A stretch of DNA of 64,000 bases from an archaeon (GTDB lineage: Archaea; Thermoproteota; Nitrososphaeria; Nitrososphaerales; Nitrosopumilaceae). The position numbers and the translations under genes are program-made. A model generated the notes under the pieces. The model saw only the letters and a list, made by a program, of their open reading frames with translations, made no database searches and had not been told where the DNA came from. The DNA is taken from NCBI GenBank assembly GCA_024276695.1, contig JAJRWR010000026.1, positions 1 to 64,000 on the forward strand, read 5' to 3'. This document shows, in pieces, positions 7,785 to 16,905 of the stretch. The number at the start of each line of letters is the position of its first letter. The stretch's first letter is position 1.

Positions 7785-8705
7785 ATGAATCAGAACATGT
7801 ATACAGATGATGCCTATATTTTGGCCTTTGTAGATAAATTTGGAGACACTCATGATATGCACATAACCGATGAGTTGAATTCTGGCGGCACATGGGAATA
7901 CATAGATTTCAAGTTTACACTGCCTCATTCTTGTTACATTTTGATTTGGAGAAGGGATCGAAAAAAGATTGACAGGAAAAATGCACAAGATGTTGCAAAA
8001 TACACACGTGATGATCTCAAAGATTTTGTAGATGAAGGAAAGTTTAGTGGATCGTTGTGGCATCAAAAAATCAGACAAAAAATAGTAGATTGCAACAACT
8101 GCCTTGTACTTGCGTGGGATGAAATGATTCTGCCAGAATTTTATGACACATGGGAAGAATTTGTAAACGAAGTGTTCGAAATGGTTAAAGAAAAATCCAG
8201 AGAGATTACAAAACCAGGATCAAGACATGATCAAGAACTTGCTATTTATGAAGGAAAAATAGATTTTGATAAACAAGATAATCCAATACTCAAGTCATAC
8301 AGTGTTAGAACAAACAAATTTGCAGGATATAAGATTCCATCAGATGAGATAATTAAAAAATACGTTACAGAGATGATGCTTGAAAACTATAATGACGCAA
8401 ACATTATTCTCTCAGAACATTATGGTATTTTTCCAGCAGAGATTGAAACAGAAGAAGTAGGGGAGACAATTATTGAATATGATTTTGTTAATCACAAAAT
8501 ATTACTTAATTTGGAAACGATTTCAGAATTTGAGTTAAAAATTCCAGCGTTGTTTTTGGGATTTTTCAAACATTTGTCATGTGTAAAAGATTGGAGATTT
8601 GATGATGATCCATACACAAGTATTACACTAGAAAAAACAGAAGCCGAGAAATTTTCTCACTCTACAATTCAACGAATGCTTGAGATAGGAATTGATCCAC
8701 GATAG
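7785..8705 (+). CDS. Uncharacterised 306-aa protein
   Basis: In-frame ATG 7785 (MNQNMYTDDAYILAFV) preferred over 7632, which would overlap hicB. Convergent with the RM gene. Confidence 0.65.
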   Translation: MNQNMYTDDAYILAFVDKFGDTHDMHITDELNSGGTWEYIDFKFTLPHSCYILIWRRDRKKIDRKNAQDVAKYTRDDLKDFVDEGKFSGSLWHQKIRQKIVDCNNCLVLAWDEMILPEFYDTWEEFVNEVFEMVKEKSREITKPGSRHDQELAIYEGKIDFDKQDNPILKSYSVRTNKFAGYKIPSDEIIKKYVTEMMLENYNDANIILSEHYGIFPAEIETEEVGETIIEYDFVNHKILLNLETISEFELKIPALFLGFFKHLSCVKDWRFDDDPYTSITLEKTEAEKFSHSTIQRMLEIGIDPR

Positions 8706-8706
8706 A

Positions 8707-11700
8707 TTATTTTGATAACGACTGAATGATTTTTTGTTGTTGGTCTTTATTGATATTATAAAGTCTAAACACCATTGTATCCATTTCGTAAATAATTTTT
8801 TCATTTTCTTTTAAAAGAAGATTAATTGATTTTTTGTATGAATTAAAGTAATCTTCCCATTCATCCGTTTCAGCAAGAGATAATTTTGATGATAATTTTT
8901 TTGAAATTTCCTTGAGAAATTCTGAAAATTCTAATGTGTAAAATTTTTCTAATTTCTTGGATATTGATTGTTCTGAACATCTCTCTAAAACCCGATTTTT
9001 GAATTTGATTTTTTTATTTTCAATCTCTTCCGTATTTGTTTCTACTTTTTGTGCATTTTTAACGAATGCGTGTTGACTTTTCTCATCAATATTTACAATT
9101 GGTATTTGGGACAAAAAGGTATTGAGATATGAATAATATCCTCCTTGTTTTTTTGTGGAGATTGCATGAAGAAAATATTCAATTAATTTGGAATTCAGTA
9201 TGGCGATCAAATAATGATTATCAAATTTATTTTGAACAAATGCGAATACTCCTGCTCCTCCGGTAAGAAATGCACTACCGCCTCCATCAAATGCAAAACT
9301 GTTGTATTTTGTAAGTGCTGGAGTTACAATTTTTTTAGAATTGAATGTATTTAGTTTTCCTTTTCTGATCAAACCAAACCATTCTTTGTTTTCAGCAACT
9401 GTTTTTCTAGAATCTTTTCTATTTTGCAAGTCTTTCTTATTTTCTGTCAGATAAGCATATGTTTTAGGAAATTTTTGTTTCAGAACCTTTTCATCAAGCA
9501 ATTCTGTTTTGTCCTCTACTAGCCTATATGGATAAATGGCATAATCAAAAGGGCCTTTAATATTCCAAGGATCAATATTTCTTCCTCTGAGAACTTTAAT
9601 TAACAAATCTTTTTCTAATTTTTTATTTGAAATTGTATTTTCATTCAAAAGTAAAATTTTGTCTGCACCTGTTGTTAAACCTGTAGATGGATTGGCAAAA
9701 ATTCCAAGAGTTTCATGATTCTTTACATTTCGAATTGAAGTCAGGATATCATTTTCTTCTGAAATTCCAAAATTCCAAATTTCTTCACCAATGTTTTTCT
9801 TTTCAATTCCAACTTTTGTAACATTTTCTTGAGTATTATTTTCTAGATTTATTGTAAGATTGTTAATTAGACTGCTTTCGAGTTTTTCAATTTTGAAATA
9901 ATTGAAAGGTTTTGGTGTGTCATTGGAATAAATTATGATAGCAGGGTATGTAATTGCGTCTTCAAATACAGGCAATGAACCAAAATCAACAAATTTTTTG
10001 ATTTGTAAATTGGATAATAATTTTCTGAGATTTCGTCCATATTCTGCAGTCATAAATTGTGATGAAGAGATAAACCCAATCTGCCCTTCTTTTTTAATTA
10101 ATTTTGATGCTAGTTCAAAGAATATCATAGATATGTCAATTCGTTTGTGTGCTACTGAGTATTTTGATTTGAAATAATCAATGTCGTCATAGTTTAATTC
10201 TTGTACTCTTACATATGGGGGATTTCCAACTATTATGTCAAATCCTCCATCATTAAGAATATTCTTGAATTCTTTTTCCCAATGAAATGCTTTGTTAGGT
10301 GCAATTTTGTCATCTGAAATTAAACTATTCCCTACACAGATATTTTCTGACAAATCAATGAGTTTTCTATTTCCTGTAGCGATTTTTAGAAAAAGACTTA
10401 ATTTGGTAATCTCTGTAGACTCTTCATTAATATCCACACCAAAAATGTTACTCTCGATTATTTTCTTAGCTTCTGACTCTTCATTCCATTTTGCAAGGGT
10501 AAATTGTTCAGTGACTTTTTTATGTTTTTTACCCTTCAACGAAATACTATATTGCCCCTTAAACTCTTTGAAGGTTTGAATTTCTTTGTGTATTTCTAGT
10601 AATACATCTACTGCTTTTAGTAAAAATGCCCCACTGCCACAAGCAGGATCTAGAATTTTTAAGTTCTTGAATCGCTCTTCCAATTTTTCGATGTCATTTG
10701 AATATTCTTTGATTAGTTCTTCTGGGGTTGTAACATTTTTCTTTGATAGATATGGTATGATGGTATTTCTGCAAATAAAATCTGTGATGTATTCAGGAGT
10801 GTAAAAAATCCCCTCTTTCTTACGTTTTGATGTTTTATTTTCTTGTAAATCTTCTAAATCATTAAGAGATTGTTCAAAAATATGTCCTAAAATATTTACG
10901 TTAAGTTCAGTATTGAAATCAAACGAGGACATGTAAAGTAAATTAGTGATGATTGGGTTGATTCTGTTTTTATATTTCTTTATTATTTTCTCTGCAAACT
11001 CGTCTAGCTTTACTTTCTTTTTAAGTTCTGAATTCTGATATTCTTTCTTAAAGAATTCTGGTTCTGTTAAATCTTTGAAGAAGAAACGTGGAGGTATCTT
11101 GTTTTGAAAAAGACCACCATTGAAACCAAATATTTCAACAGGCGTGCTTGCTCCTTTGTCAAGACCTTCGAAAAGAGAGTATATCGTATCGCAAGCATAT
11201 CTTGAATGTTCAGATACTGGAACTGCATCCAATACTTTGAGCATTTGATCTCTGATTAATCTCTGCGGAACTTTTCCTGTATCTTCTGCAAAGAAGATGA
11301 AAATCATACGATTCAAAAACAACTGTGCATAGTGAATCGCCTCGTCTCTGTCAATTTCGCCATTACTTTGAAATTCTTTTATCAACATCAAACGAGTTTC
11401 ATGGAAAAGTTTGTAGAACTGTTTTGTGAATTCTTTTTCTTCTATGACTGATTGATCATAAAGAGTACTGACGAATTTATTGTCAATGATACTGTTCCTG
11501 GAAAAAATTGCTATGAATTCTTTTAACTTTTCATCGTTGCTTCTTACGTCTTTAAAATCAAAGATGTGATATTTTGAAGTTCCTTTGCTTTTGTCTATTA
11601 ACACAAATTGTTCATAATTAGTTGCAACGCCATAATCTAGATTCAAAGTTCCCATGTAGTCCCATGTCTGTTTTACAGGCGTGGAATGCTCTTTTTTGTC

Positions 11701-12021
11701 TCTATGTTGAGGTGCAAAAAGATCTTTTGTTTTTGTTCCCTTGGCCTCAAAGCAGACTATCTTTTTACCTTCTTTGTTTGCAAATGTGAATTCAACGTTA
11801 CCTTCTTCATATCCCATTTCTTCCTTAACAGGATATCCGAGTAGATCTTTTAGGATGATTAATCCAAATTTAAAATAATTCTGTTTTTCTTTTTCTAATT
11901 GTCCACTTTCTAAAAGTTTCAACCATTCTTTGGCGGCCTTGTTCTGAGCAGTTGATATTTTTACATCCGAACATAGGCGTTTGATTGTTTTTGGATTGAA
12001 GAGATCATTTTTGATTGCCAT
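8707..12021 (-). CDS. Fused type IIG (Eco57I-like) restriction endonuclease-methyltransferase
   Basis: Nuclease-like VEFTFANKEGKKIVCFEAKGTK; N6-adenine MTase motifs ILDPACGSGAFL and GNPPYV; TaqI-like specificity C-terminus. Confidence 0.88.
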   Translation of the reverse strand: MAIKNDLFNPKTIKRLCSDVKISTAQNKAAKEWLKLLESGQLEKEKQNYFKFGLIILKDLLGYPVKEEMGYEEGNVEFTFANKEGKKIVCFEAKGTKTKDLFAPQHRDKKEHSTPVKQTWDYMGTLNLDYGVATNYEQFVLIDKSKGTSKYHIFDFKDVRSNDEKLKEFIAIFSRNSIIDNKFVSTLYDQSVIEEKEFTKQFYKLFHETRLMLIKEFQSNGEIDRDEAIHYAQLFLNRMIFIFFAEDTGKVPQRLIRDQMLKVLDAVPVSEHSRYACDTIYSLFEGLDKGASTPVEIFGFNGGLFQNKIPPRFFFKDLTEPEFFKKEYQNSELKKKVKLDEFAEKIIKKYKNRINPIITNLLYMSSFDFNTELNVNILGHIFEQSLNDLEDLQENKTSKRKKEGIFYTPEYITDFICRNTIIPYLSKKNVTTPEELIKEYSNDIEKLEERFKNLKILDPACGSGAFLLKAVDVLLEIHKEIQTFKEFKGQYSISLKGKKHKKVTEQFTLAKWNEESEAKKIIESNIFGVDINEESTEITKLSLFLKIATGNRKLIDLSENICVGNSLISDDKIAPNKAFHWEKEFKNILNDGGFDIIVGNPPYVRVQELNYDDIDYFKSKYSVAHKRIDISMIFFELASKLIKKEGQIGFISSSQFMTAEYGRNLRKLLSNLQIKKFVDFGSLPVFEDAITYPAIIIYSNDTPKPFNYFKIEKLESSLINNLTINLENNTQENVTKVGIEKKNIGEEIWNFGISEENDILTSIRNVKNHETLGIFANPSTGLTTGADKILLLNENTISNKKLEKDLLIKVLRGRNIDPWNIKGPFDYAIYPYRLVEDKTELLDEKVLKQKFPKTYAYLTENKKDLQNRKDSRKTVAENKEWFGLIRKGKLNTFNSKKIVTPALTKYNSFAFDGGGSAFLTGGAGVFAFVQNKFDNHYLIAILNSKLIEYFLHAISTKKQGGYYSYLNTFLSQIPIVNIDEKSQHAFVKNAQKVETNTEEIENKKIKFKNRVLERCSEQSISKKLEKFYTLEFSEFLKEISKKLSSKLSLAETDEWEDYFNSYKKSINLLLKENEKIIYEMDTMVFRLYNINKDQQQKIIQSLSK

Positions 12022-12093
12022 ATAATCAAAATTAAGTTCATGAGCAGATATAGATAATTATTCTTCAAAATTCGGAGTATTGAGTAAAAATAA

Positions 12094-15057
12094 TTACTCC
12101 TCGCTTTCTTTCTTGTCGCATATGCTCCAATATTCGCAGTTTCTGCATGTTTGATAGCTTGGGGTTGCCTCAAAGTCTTCATTTAAAATTGATTTTACAG
12201 TATTTCCGATCTCTTCTTTGACTGATTTTACTTGAGTCACATCAATTGGATTGTCTACTATCTTGTCATGCTTTAGATAAAAGAGTGAAGCGTTTACAGG
12301 AAATTCACCATATTGTTTCTCAACACCTAATGCATAGATATTCATTTGAGGATCTACCTTGATTGATTTGCTTGTCTCATACACTCCACCCGTTTTGAAA
12401 TCAACAACTGCAAACTTTTCATCAGGGGTTTTTTCTACTCTGTCAATAAACCCATTGAACGGTACACCTTCGATTTCAATTCTAAATGGCTGTTCTACTG
12501 CAACCGGCGAATTCTTGTTTTCAGATATCCATTTCAGATATGTCTTGATCATTGTCTTTGCTTTTTCCTTGGCCTGATTTTCTTGAGTTTCGGACTGGAA
12601 AGAAGTTGCATTCCATTCTTTTTCCAAAATCTCAAATGCCAACTCTTCAGTGGGTTCAGTTCCATCCATCTGAAGTTTTGTAAGATGCTCTGCTACAGCA
12701 TGCACAGCCGTACCCAGTTCAAAGTAGGACCTTGCTTTAGTTGGAGCCTGAAGCACATAGGAGAACTTGAATTTTAGAGGGCAATCTCTGTATGTCTTTA
12801 TCTTTGATGCACTGAGTCTCAGTTTGTCCTTGTTTAGAAGAGGAATCTTCTTTCCTTCCAGGTCTGCTTTCAGATTGTCTTCGCCATCCTCAAAACTAAG
12901 TATCTCTTCTGGTTTGAATCCATCAAAACTTCCGTGTTTTTCGTAGTGCTTTACTTTTGCAAGTTCAACAATTCTCTGGATTGCAGTTTTCAAATGCATT
13001 TGATTAAGTGAACTGGCTGCTTTTGTTTGCAAATCTTGTTTTACTTTCTCAACTCTTCTTTCTTCTTCAAGCAACACTTCTCCGCTTTGTCCGTCATATT
13101 TTACTAGGTTTATCAAAGGATTGTCTTCGAATTTAATTTCATCAAGAAATCTAGATGGTTTTGTTTCTCTTACATTCTGTCCATATCGTTTTGCATATGT
13201 GATGTACAACAAGTTCTGAGCCCTGGTCATGGCGACATAAAACAATCTTCTTTCTTCTTTAACATACAATTCTTTTTCATCATCGGACTGTGTCATTCCT
13301 TTTGAGAGTTCATTTGGAACGTAGAACTTTTTTGCTCTATATCTTAGAGGAAGTTTGTTTTGTGCAACGTCTACAATAAACACAACAGGAAACTCTCTTC
13401 CCTTGCTCTGGTGTATTGTAGTTACTTGTACAGAGTTGTCAAGACCTGAACCTTCTTTTAGTTCTACGTCAAACTGTCCCATCAAGTTTAGATAATTAAT
13501 GAAGTCATCTAACGTTCCTTGCGGATTGAGAGACTCGTATTCGTTTGCAATGTTGTAGAATTCTTTTAGAATGAGTTGGTTTCTTCGATTTTCAGGTGTG
13601 TCAGACTGAATCGATCTCTTGTAGAGATCAGAGATTGACATGATTATTTCATATATCGTCTCGCTGACTGTCATCTTTGATTCAAGTTCTATTATTTTTT
13701 GAATCTGTTCTGCCAGTTCTTTGACCTGTTCTTTTTGGGTAATGTCTAGTTCATTACAATCTTTGATTGTGTCAAATACAAAATCAATGTCGGTAGGGTC
13801 TGCGCGGGCCTTCTTCTTTGCCACATGGTTGATTCTTGCTATGTTTATCTCGTTTAGGCCGTGATTCTTCATGAGCCTGTTGATTTCTATGCCTGATATG
13901 GTAGGTTTGTTGGAAATTTCCAAAAATGCCATTAGATCTCTGACTATAGGAGACGAGAAAATGTTGGATTCTCCGACAAATGTGGTTGGAATGCCGTGTG
14001 CTTTTAGCGCCTTTGCGAACTTTTTCCCTTCGGCCTTTCTTCTGGACAGCACCACAAAATCTCTGTAAGTTAAAGAATCAGATGTGCCGTCTCTTCTCTT
14101 AATTTTTTTATCCAAAAGTTCCTTTATGGTCTTTACTACAAATTCTACTTCTGATGACTCGTTTGAACATTGAGCAACAGTTACCTTCTCTCCTTCCTCA
14201 TGTTCTAATTTGAGTTTCTTTGCATGTCTTTCTGGAACTCCTTCAAGTGATTGGCTTGCAAGGTTCACTATGTTCTGCGGACTACGGTAGTTTCTGTTTA
14301 ACACAACTACTGTAGTGTCTGGAAAATAAGATTGAAAGTCTTTAAAGTTTGTAAGATATGCTCCTTGGAATCTGTATATGCTCTGGTCATCATCACCTAC
14401 CACTGTCACGTTTCCGTCTTTTGCAATTAATTTCACAAGCTCAAGTTGTGCAAAGTTGTTGTCTTGAAACTCATCTACCAAAACATGTTTGAATTTTTTC
14501 TGATATTTTGAAAGGACATTTTCTTTTTTCTTGAAAAGTTCTATGGTCAGAACAACCATGTCATCAAAATCTATAACTGCTTTGCTTCTTTGAAACTCTT
14601 GATATTTAAAATAGATTTTGCAAAGGTCTGAGAGTTTTAGCAGAAAGTCTCTTTCAGTGTCCTCTAATTCTTTTTTTAATTTTGTGTCGATGTATTTTTG
14701 TAATTCTTCTGGGGAAATCAGTTCGTCTTTGAAAGTACTGATTCCATCAATTACAGATTCAATGATTTCAACTGCGTTGTTTCCAATTTCCAAATGCTCA
14801 AGTTTAAAGTTGTCAATGTTTTTCAAACCCCAAACCAACTGAGCTGATCTTTTGATAACACCTGACGACATTCCGATTCCAGAATCCAGTACGTTGTCTT
14901 CCAGTGCGTCTTTTGCAAACGAATGAAATGTACTTATCTCCATTTCAGTCACGTCAATTAATTTTTCAAGGCGCTGTTTCATCTCGTCGGCTGCCTTTTC
15001 TGAAAAAGTAAGACAGAGAATTTCTGAAGGCTTGATTCCTGAACGCACCAGATGCAT
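12094..15057 (-). pseudogene. UvrD/RecB-like superfamily 1 helicase with C-terminal PD-(D/E)XK Fe-S nuclease, missing its N-terminal Walker A
   Basis: Begins at motif Ia (ILCLTFSEKAADEMKQRL). DEFQDNN, VVGDDDQSIYRFQGA, QSKGREFPVVF, VAMTRAQNLLYI, VDFKTG, C-x2-C-x5-C present. Motif I absent; in-frame stop immediately upstream of the Met. Confidence 0.8.
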
Positions 15058-15230
15058 TTACTCGTTCAGAAGAATTTCTTGATCTTGAAATTACCAACGA
15101 AGACCCGATTCTAAAACAAAAAGAAGAGATGCAAGACACAATTCAAAAGGCAACTCCTGAGGAACTTGGTCAGATGCTAGAGATGTTTCAGAAACTGAAC
15201 ATCGGCAAGACAGACCAAGTCAAAGGATAG
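15036..15230 (+). pseudogene. C-terminal fragment, tyrosine recombinase/integrase-like (first reading-frame part)
   Basis: Open + frame FLNAPDAFTRSEEFLDLEITNEDPILKQKEEMQDTIQKATPEELGQMLEMFQKLNIGKTDQVKG*. NAPDAF...LDLEI resembles the zinc-ribbon tail of archaeal integrases (family memory, unverified). Confidence 0.45.
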
Positions 15231-15332
15231 CGACAAGCGAAGAAGCCGAAGAATTCATCTTAAAGGGTTGGGGATTCGTTGGAATATTGCCAAACGGCAA
15301 AGTTGTTTTAGAAAATTTTCGGAAGGGGATTT
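15225..15332 (+). pseudogene. Continuation of the integrase-like tail in a shifted frame
   Basis: Frame-shifted (relative to 15036-15230) RIATSEEAEEFILKGWGFVGILPNGKVVLENFRKGI*. Resembles the A-T/S-x-EEA-x-x-x-I-x-x-G-(F/W)-x-(F/Y)-V tail of thaumarchaeal integrases (unverified). Confidence 0.4.
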
Positions 15333-15373
15333 GAACCCACAGAGGGGATGGACCGGATGGGATTTGAACCCAC
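15326..15373. repeat. 15-bp direct repeat gggatttgaacccac (15326-15340 and 15359-15373); second copy is the tRNA-Val T-arm
   Basis: Exact repeat read directly. First copy lies just outside the tRNA and looks like a T-arm relic. Confidence 0.75.
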
Positions 15374-15444
15374 GACCTTTGCGGGAAATAAATTTCCTTA
15401 CGCAGTGTGAGTGCGTCATCCAAACCAAACTAGACGACCGGTCC
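15349..15444 (-). tRNA. tRNA-Val(CAC) with a putative ~21-nt non-canonical intron in the variable region (about 15379-15399)
   Basis: Acceptor GGACCGG/CCGGTCC, D-arm GTCT/GGAT, anticodon arm ACGCA-CTCACAC-TGCGT, T-arm GTGGG-TTCAAAT-CCCAT. Extra AAGGAAATTTATTTCCCGCAA with a GGAAA/TTTCC hairpin between TGCGT and AGGTC. Confidence 0.85.
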
Positions 15445-15537
15445 AACAATTCTCTTTATGGGTGGTTTTTTGTCTTTGCTATGTGATTATGTCATAATTA
15501 CCTTGGTCTTTTTTAGTAACTCTGAAAAACAATCTTT

Positions 15538-15786
15538 ATGTCTTTACAAGAGTTTGATGCTTTAATTGATAGGATGAAATTAGCTTTTGAATATGCTGAC
15601 AATTTAGGACAATATGTGGAGGCAGCTAAAGTTTTGTATCAAATGAATGATCAATTGCCTGATGATTTACAACTAATCTTTGAAGAACTAGATGATCCTG
15701 AAGCTGCAAAATCATTTGTTAAACAATACTATACTGAATTAAAATCTGCAATTGTAGACTATAGACAAAGATTGATGATTGTCTAA
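15538..15786 (+). CDS. Conserved-looking hypothetical protein (82 aa)
   Basis: Clean intergenic ORF with ATG. Confidence 0.6.
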   Translation: MSLQEFDALIDRMKLAFEYADNLGQYVEAAKVLYQMNDQLPDDLQLIFEELDDPEAAKSFVKQYYTELKSAIVDYRQRLMIV

Positions 15787-15788
15787 TC

Positions 15789-15956
15789 CTATTTCTTGAC
15801 ACCGAGATTTCTGTTCTTTAATCTCAAGTATGGGTTTCTACATTTTCTGCATCGTGTGGCATTAATGTCATTTCTGCATCCACATTTGAAACAAATTCTC
15901 ATTACAAGACGTGCTTGTTGAGCGATTCTTTTCTTCTCGGGGTCTGTAACTGGCAT
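15789..15956 (-). CDS. rpl40e: 50S ribosomal protein L40e
   Basis: Below ORF-track cutoff. Manual translation: MPVTDPEKKRIAQQARLVMRICFKCGCRNDINATRCRKCRNPYLRLKNRNLGVKK*, the L40e zinc-finger signature. Confidence 0.92.
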   Translation of the reverse strand: MPVTDPEKKRIAQQARLVMRICFKCGCRNDINATRCRKCRNPYLRLKNRNLGVKK

Positions 15957-15987
15957 TCAACTGTCTCCTTAATTCCTCTCTTTTAAT

Positions 15988-16905
15988 CTAATCGGATTTT
16001 TCCATCTTGCCTGCTAGTAATACTGGTACTTCTGCAGGTCTTTTTGCTACTGGGATGTTTGCTTTGTTAAACATGGATACCTTAGATTCGGCTGAACCAT
16101 ATGTTCCCATCACAATTGCTCCTGCATGACCCATTCTTTTTTCTTTAGGTGCTGCACGTCCTGCAATGTATGCTACTGTTGGTTTGTTAAATCCGCTATC
16201 AATAATTTTTTGAGCCAAGATTTCTTCAGAATCCCCGCCAATTTCGCCCACTACTACAAGTCCTTCTAAATCTGGAATATCTTTTATCATCTCAAATGCA
16301 TCAATGAGTCTCGTACCGTTAACTGGATCTCCTCCAATTCCAATTGTAATCGATTGTCCAAATCCTGAATTTGTAAGAGCGTCTGAAATCTCATAAAGTA
16401 ACGTTCCACTTTTTGATAGCACTGCAATCTTTCCTATTTTGAAAGGCATTGGTGGCATAATTCCAACTTTGATTAACTCTGGAATCATAATTCCTGGTGT
16501 GTTTGGTCCAATGACTATTGCACCTTTTTGTTTTGCAAGATCTATTGTTTCCATTGTGTCTCTAATTGGAACATGTTCTGGAATTGCAACTAGTAATTTG
16601 ATTCCTGCATTTAATGCATCTTTGGCAGCTCCTAGAAAGAATTTTGCTGGAACAAAAATAATTGAAATCTTTGCATTGGTAGCATCCACTGCTTCTTGCA
16701 TTGTATTGTAAATTGGGACAGTTCCCTCAAATTTTTCTCCTCCTTTACCTGGAGTTACTCCTGCAACTACATTAGTTCCATATGATATCATATTTTTTGC
16801 GTGTAGGGAACCATACGCACCTGTAATTCCTTGAACAATTACCCCTTTCTTTTCATAATCGGCGTCTTCTGGTTTTCCTTTTAGTAATCCAAAAATGTCC
16901 GTCAA
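15988..16905 (-). CDS. sucD: Succinyl-CoA synthetase/ligase alpha subunit
   Basis: VIVQGITGAYGSLHAKNMISYGTNVVAGVTPGKGG; active-site region MGHAGAIV. Confidence 0.92.
   Translation of the reverse strand: MTDIFGLLKGKPEDADYEKKGVIVQGITGAYGSLHAKNMISYGTNVVAGVTPGKGGEKFEGTVPIYNTMQEAVDATNAKISIIFVPAKFFLGAAKDALNAGIKLLVAIPEHVPIRDTMETIDLAKQKGAIVIGPNTPGIMIPELIKVGIMPPMPFKIGKIAVLSKSGTLLYEISDALTNSGFGQSITIGIGGDPVNGTRLIDAFEMIKDIPDLEGLVVVGEIGGDSEEILAQKIIDSGFNKPTVAYIAGRAAPKEKRMGHAGAIVMGTYGSAESKVSMFNKANIPVAKRPAEVPVLLAGKMEKSD

Noticed and set aside
15220-15486. ORFs 15220..15423 (-), 15255..15449 (-), 15268..15486 (+)
   Set aside because: They run through the tRNA-Val gene and integrase relic; spurious.
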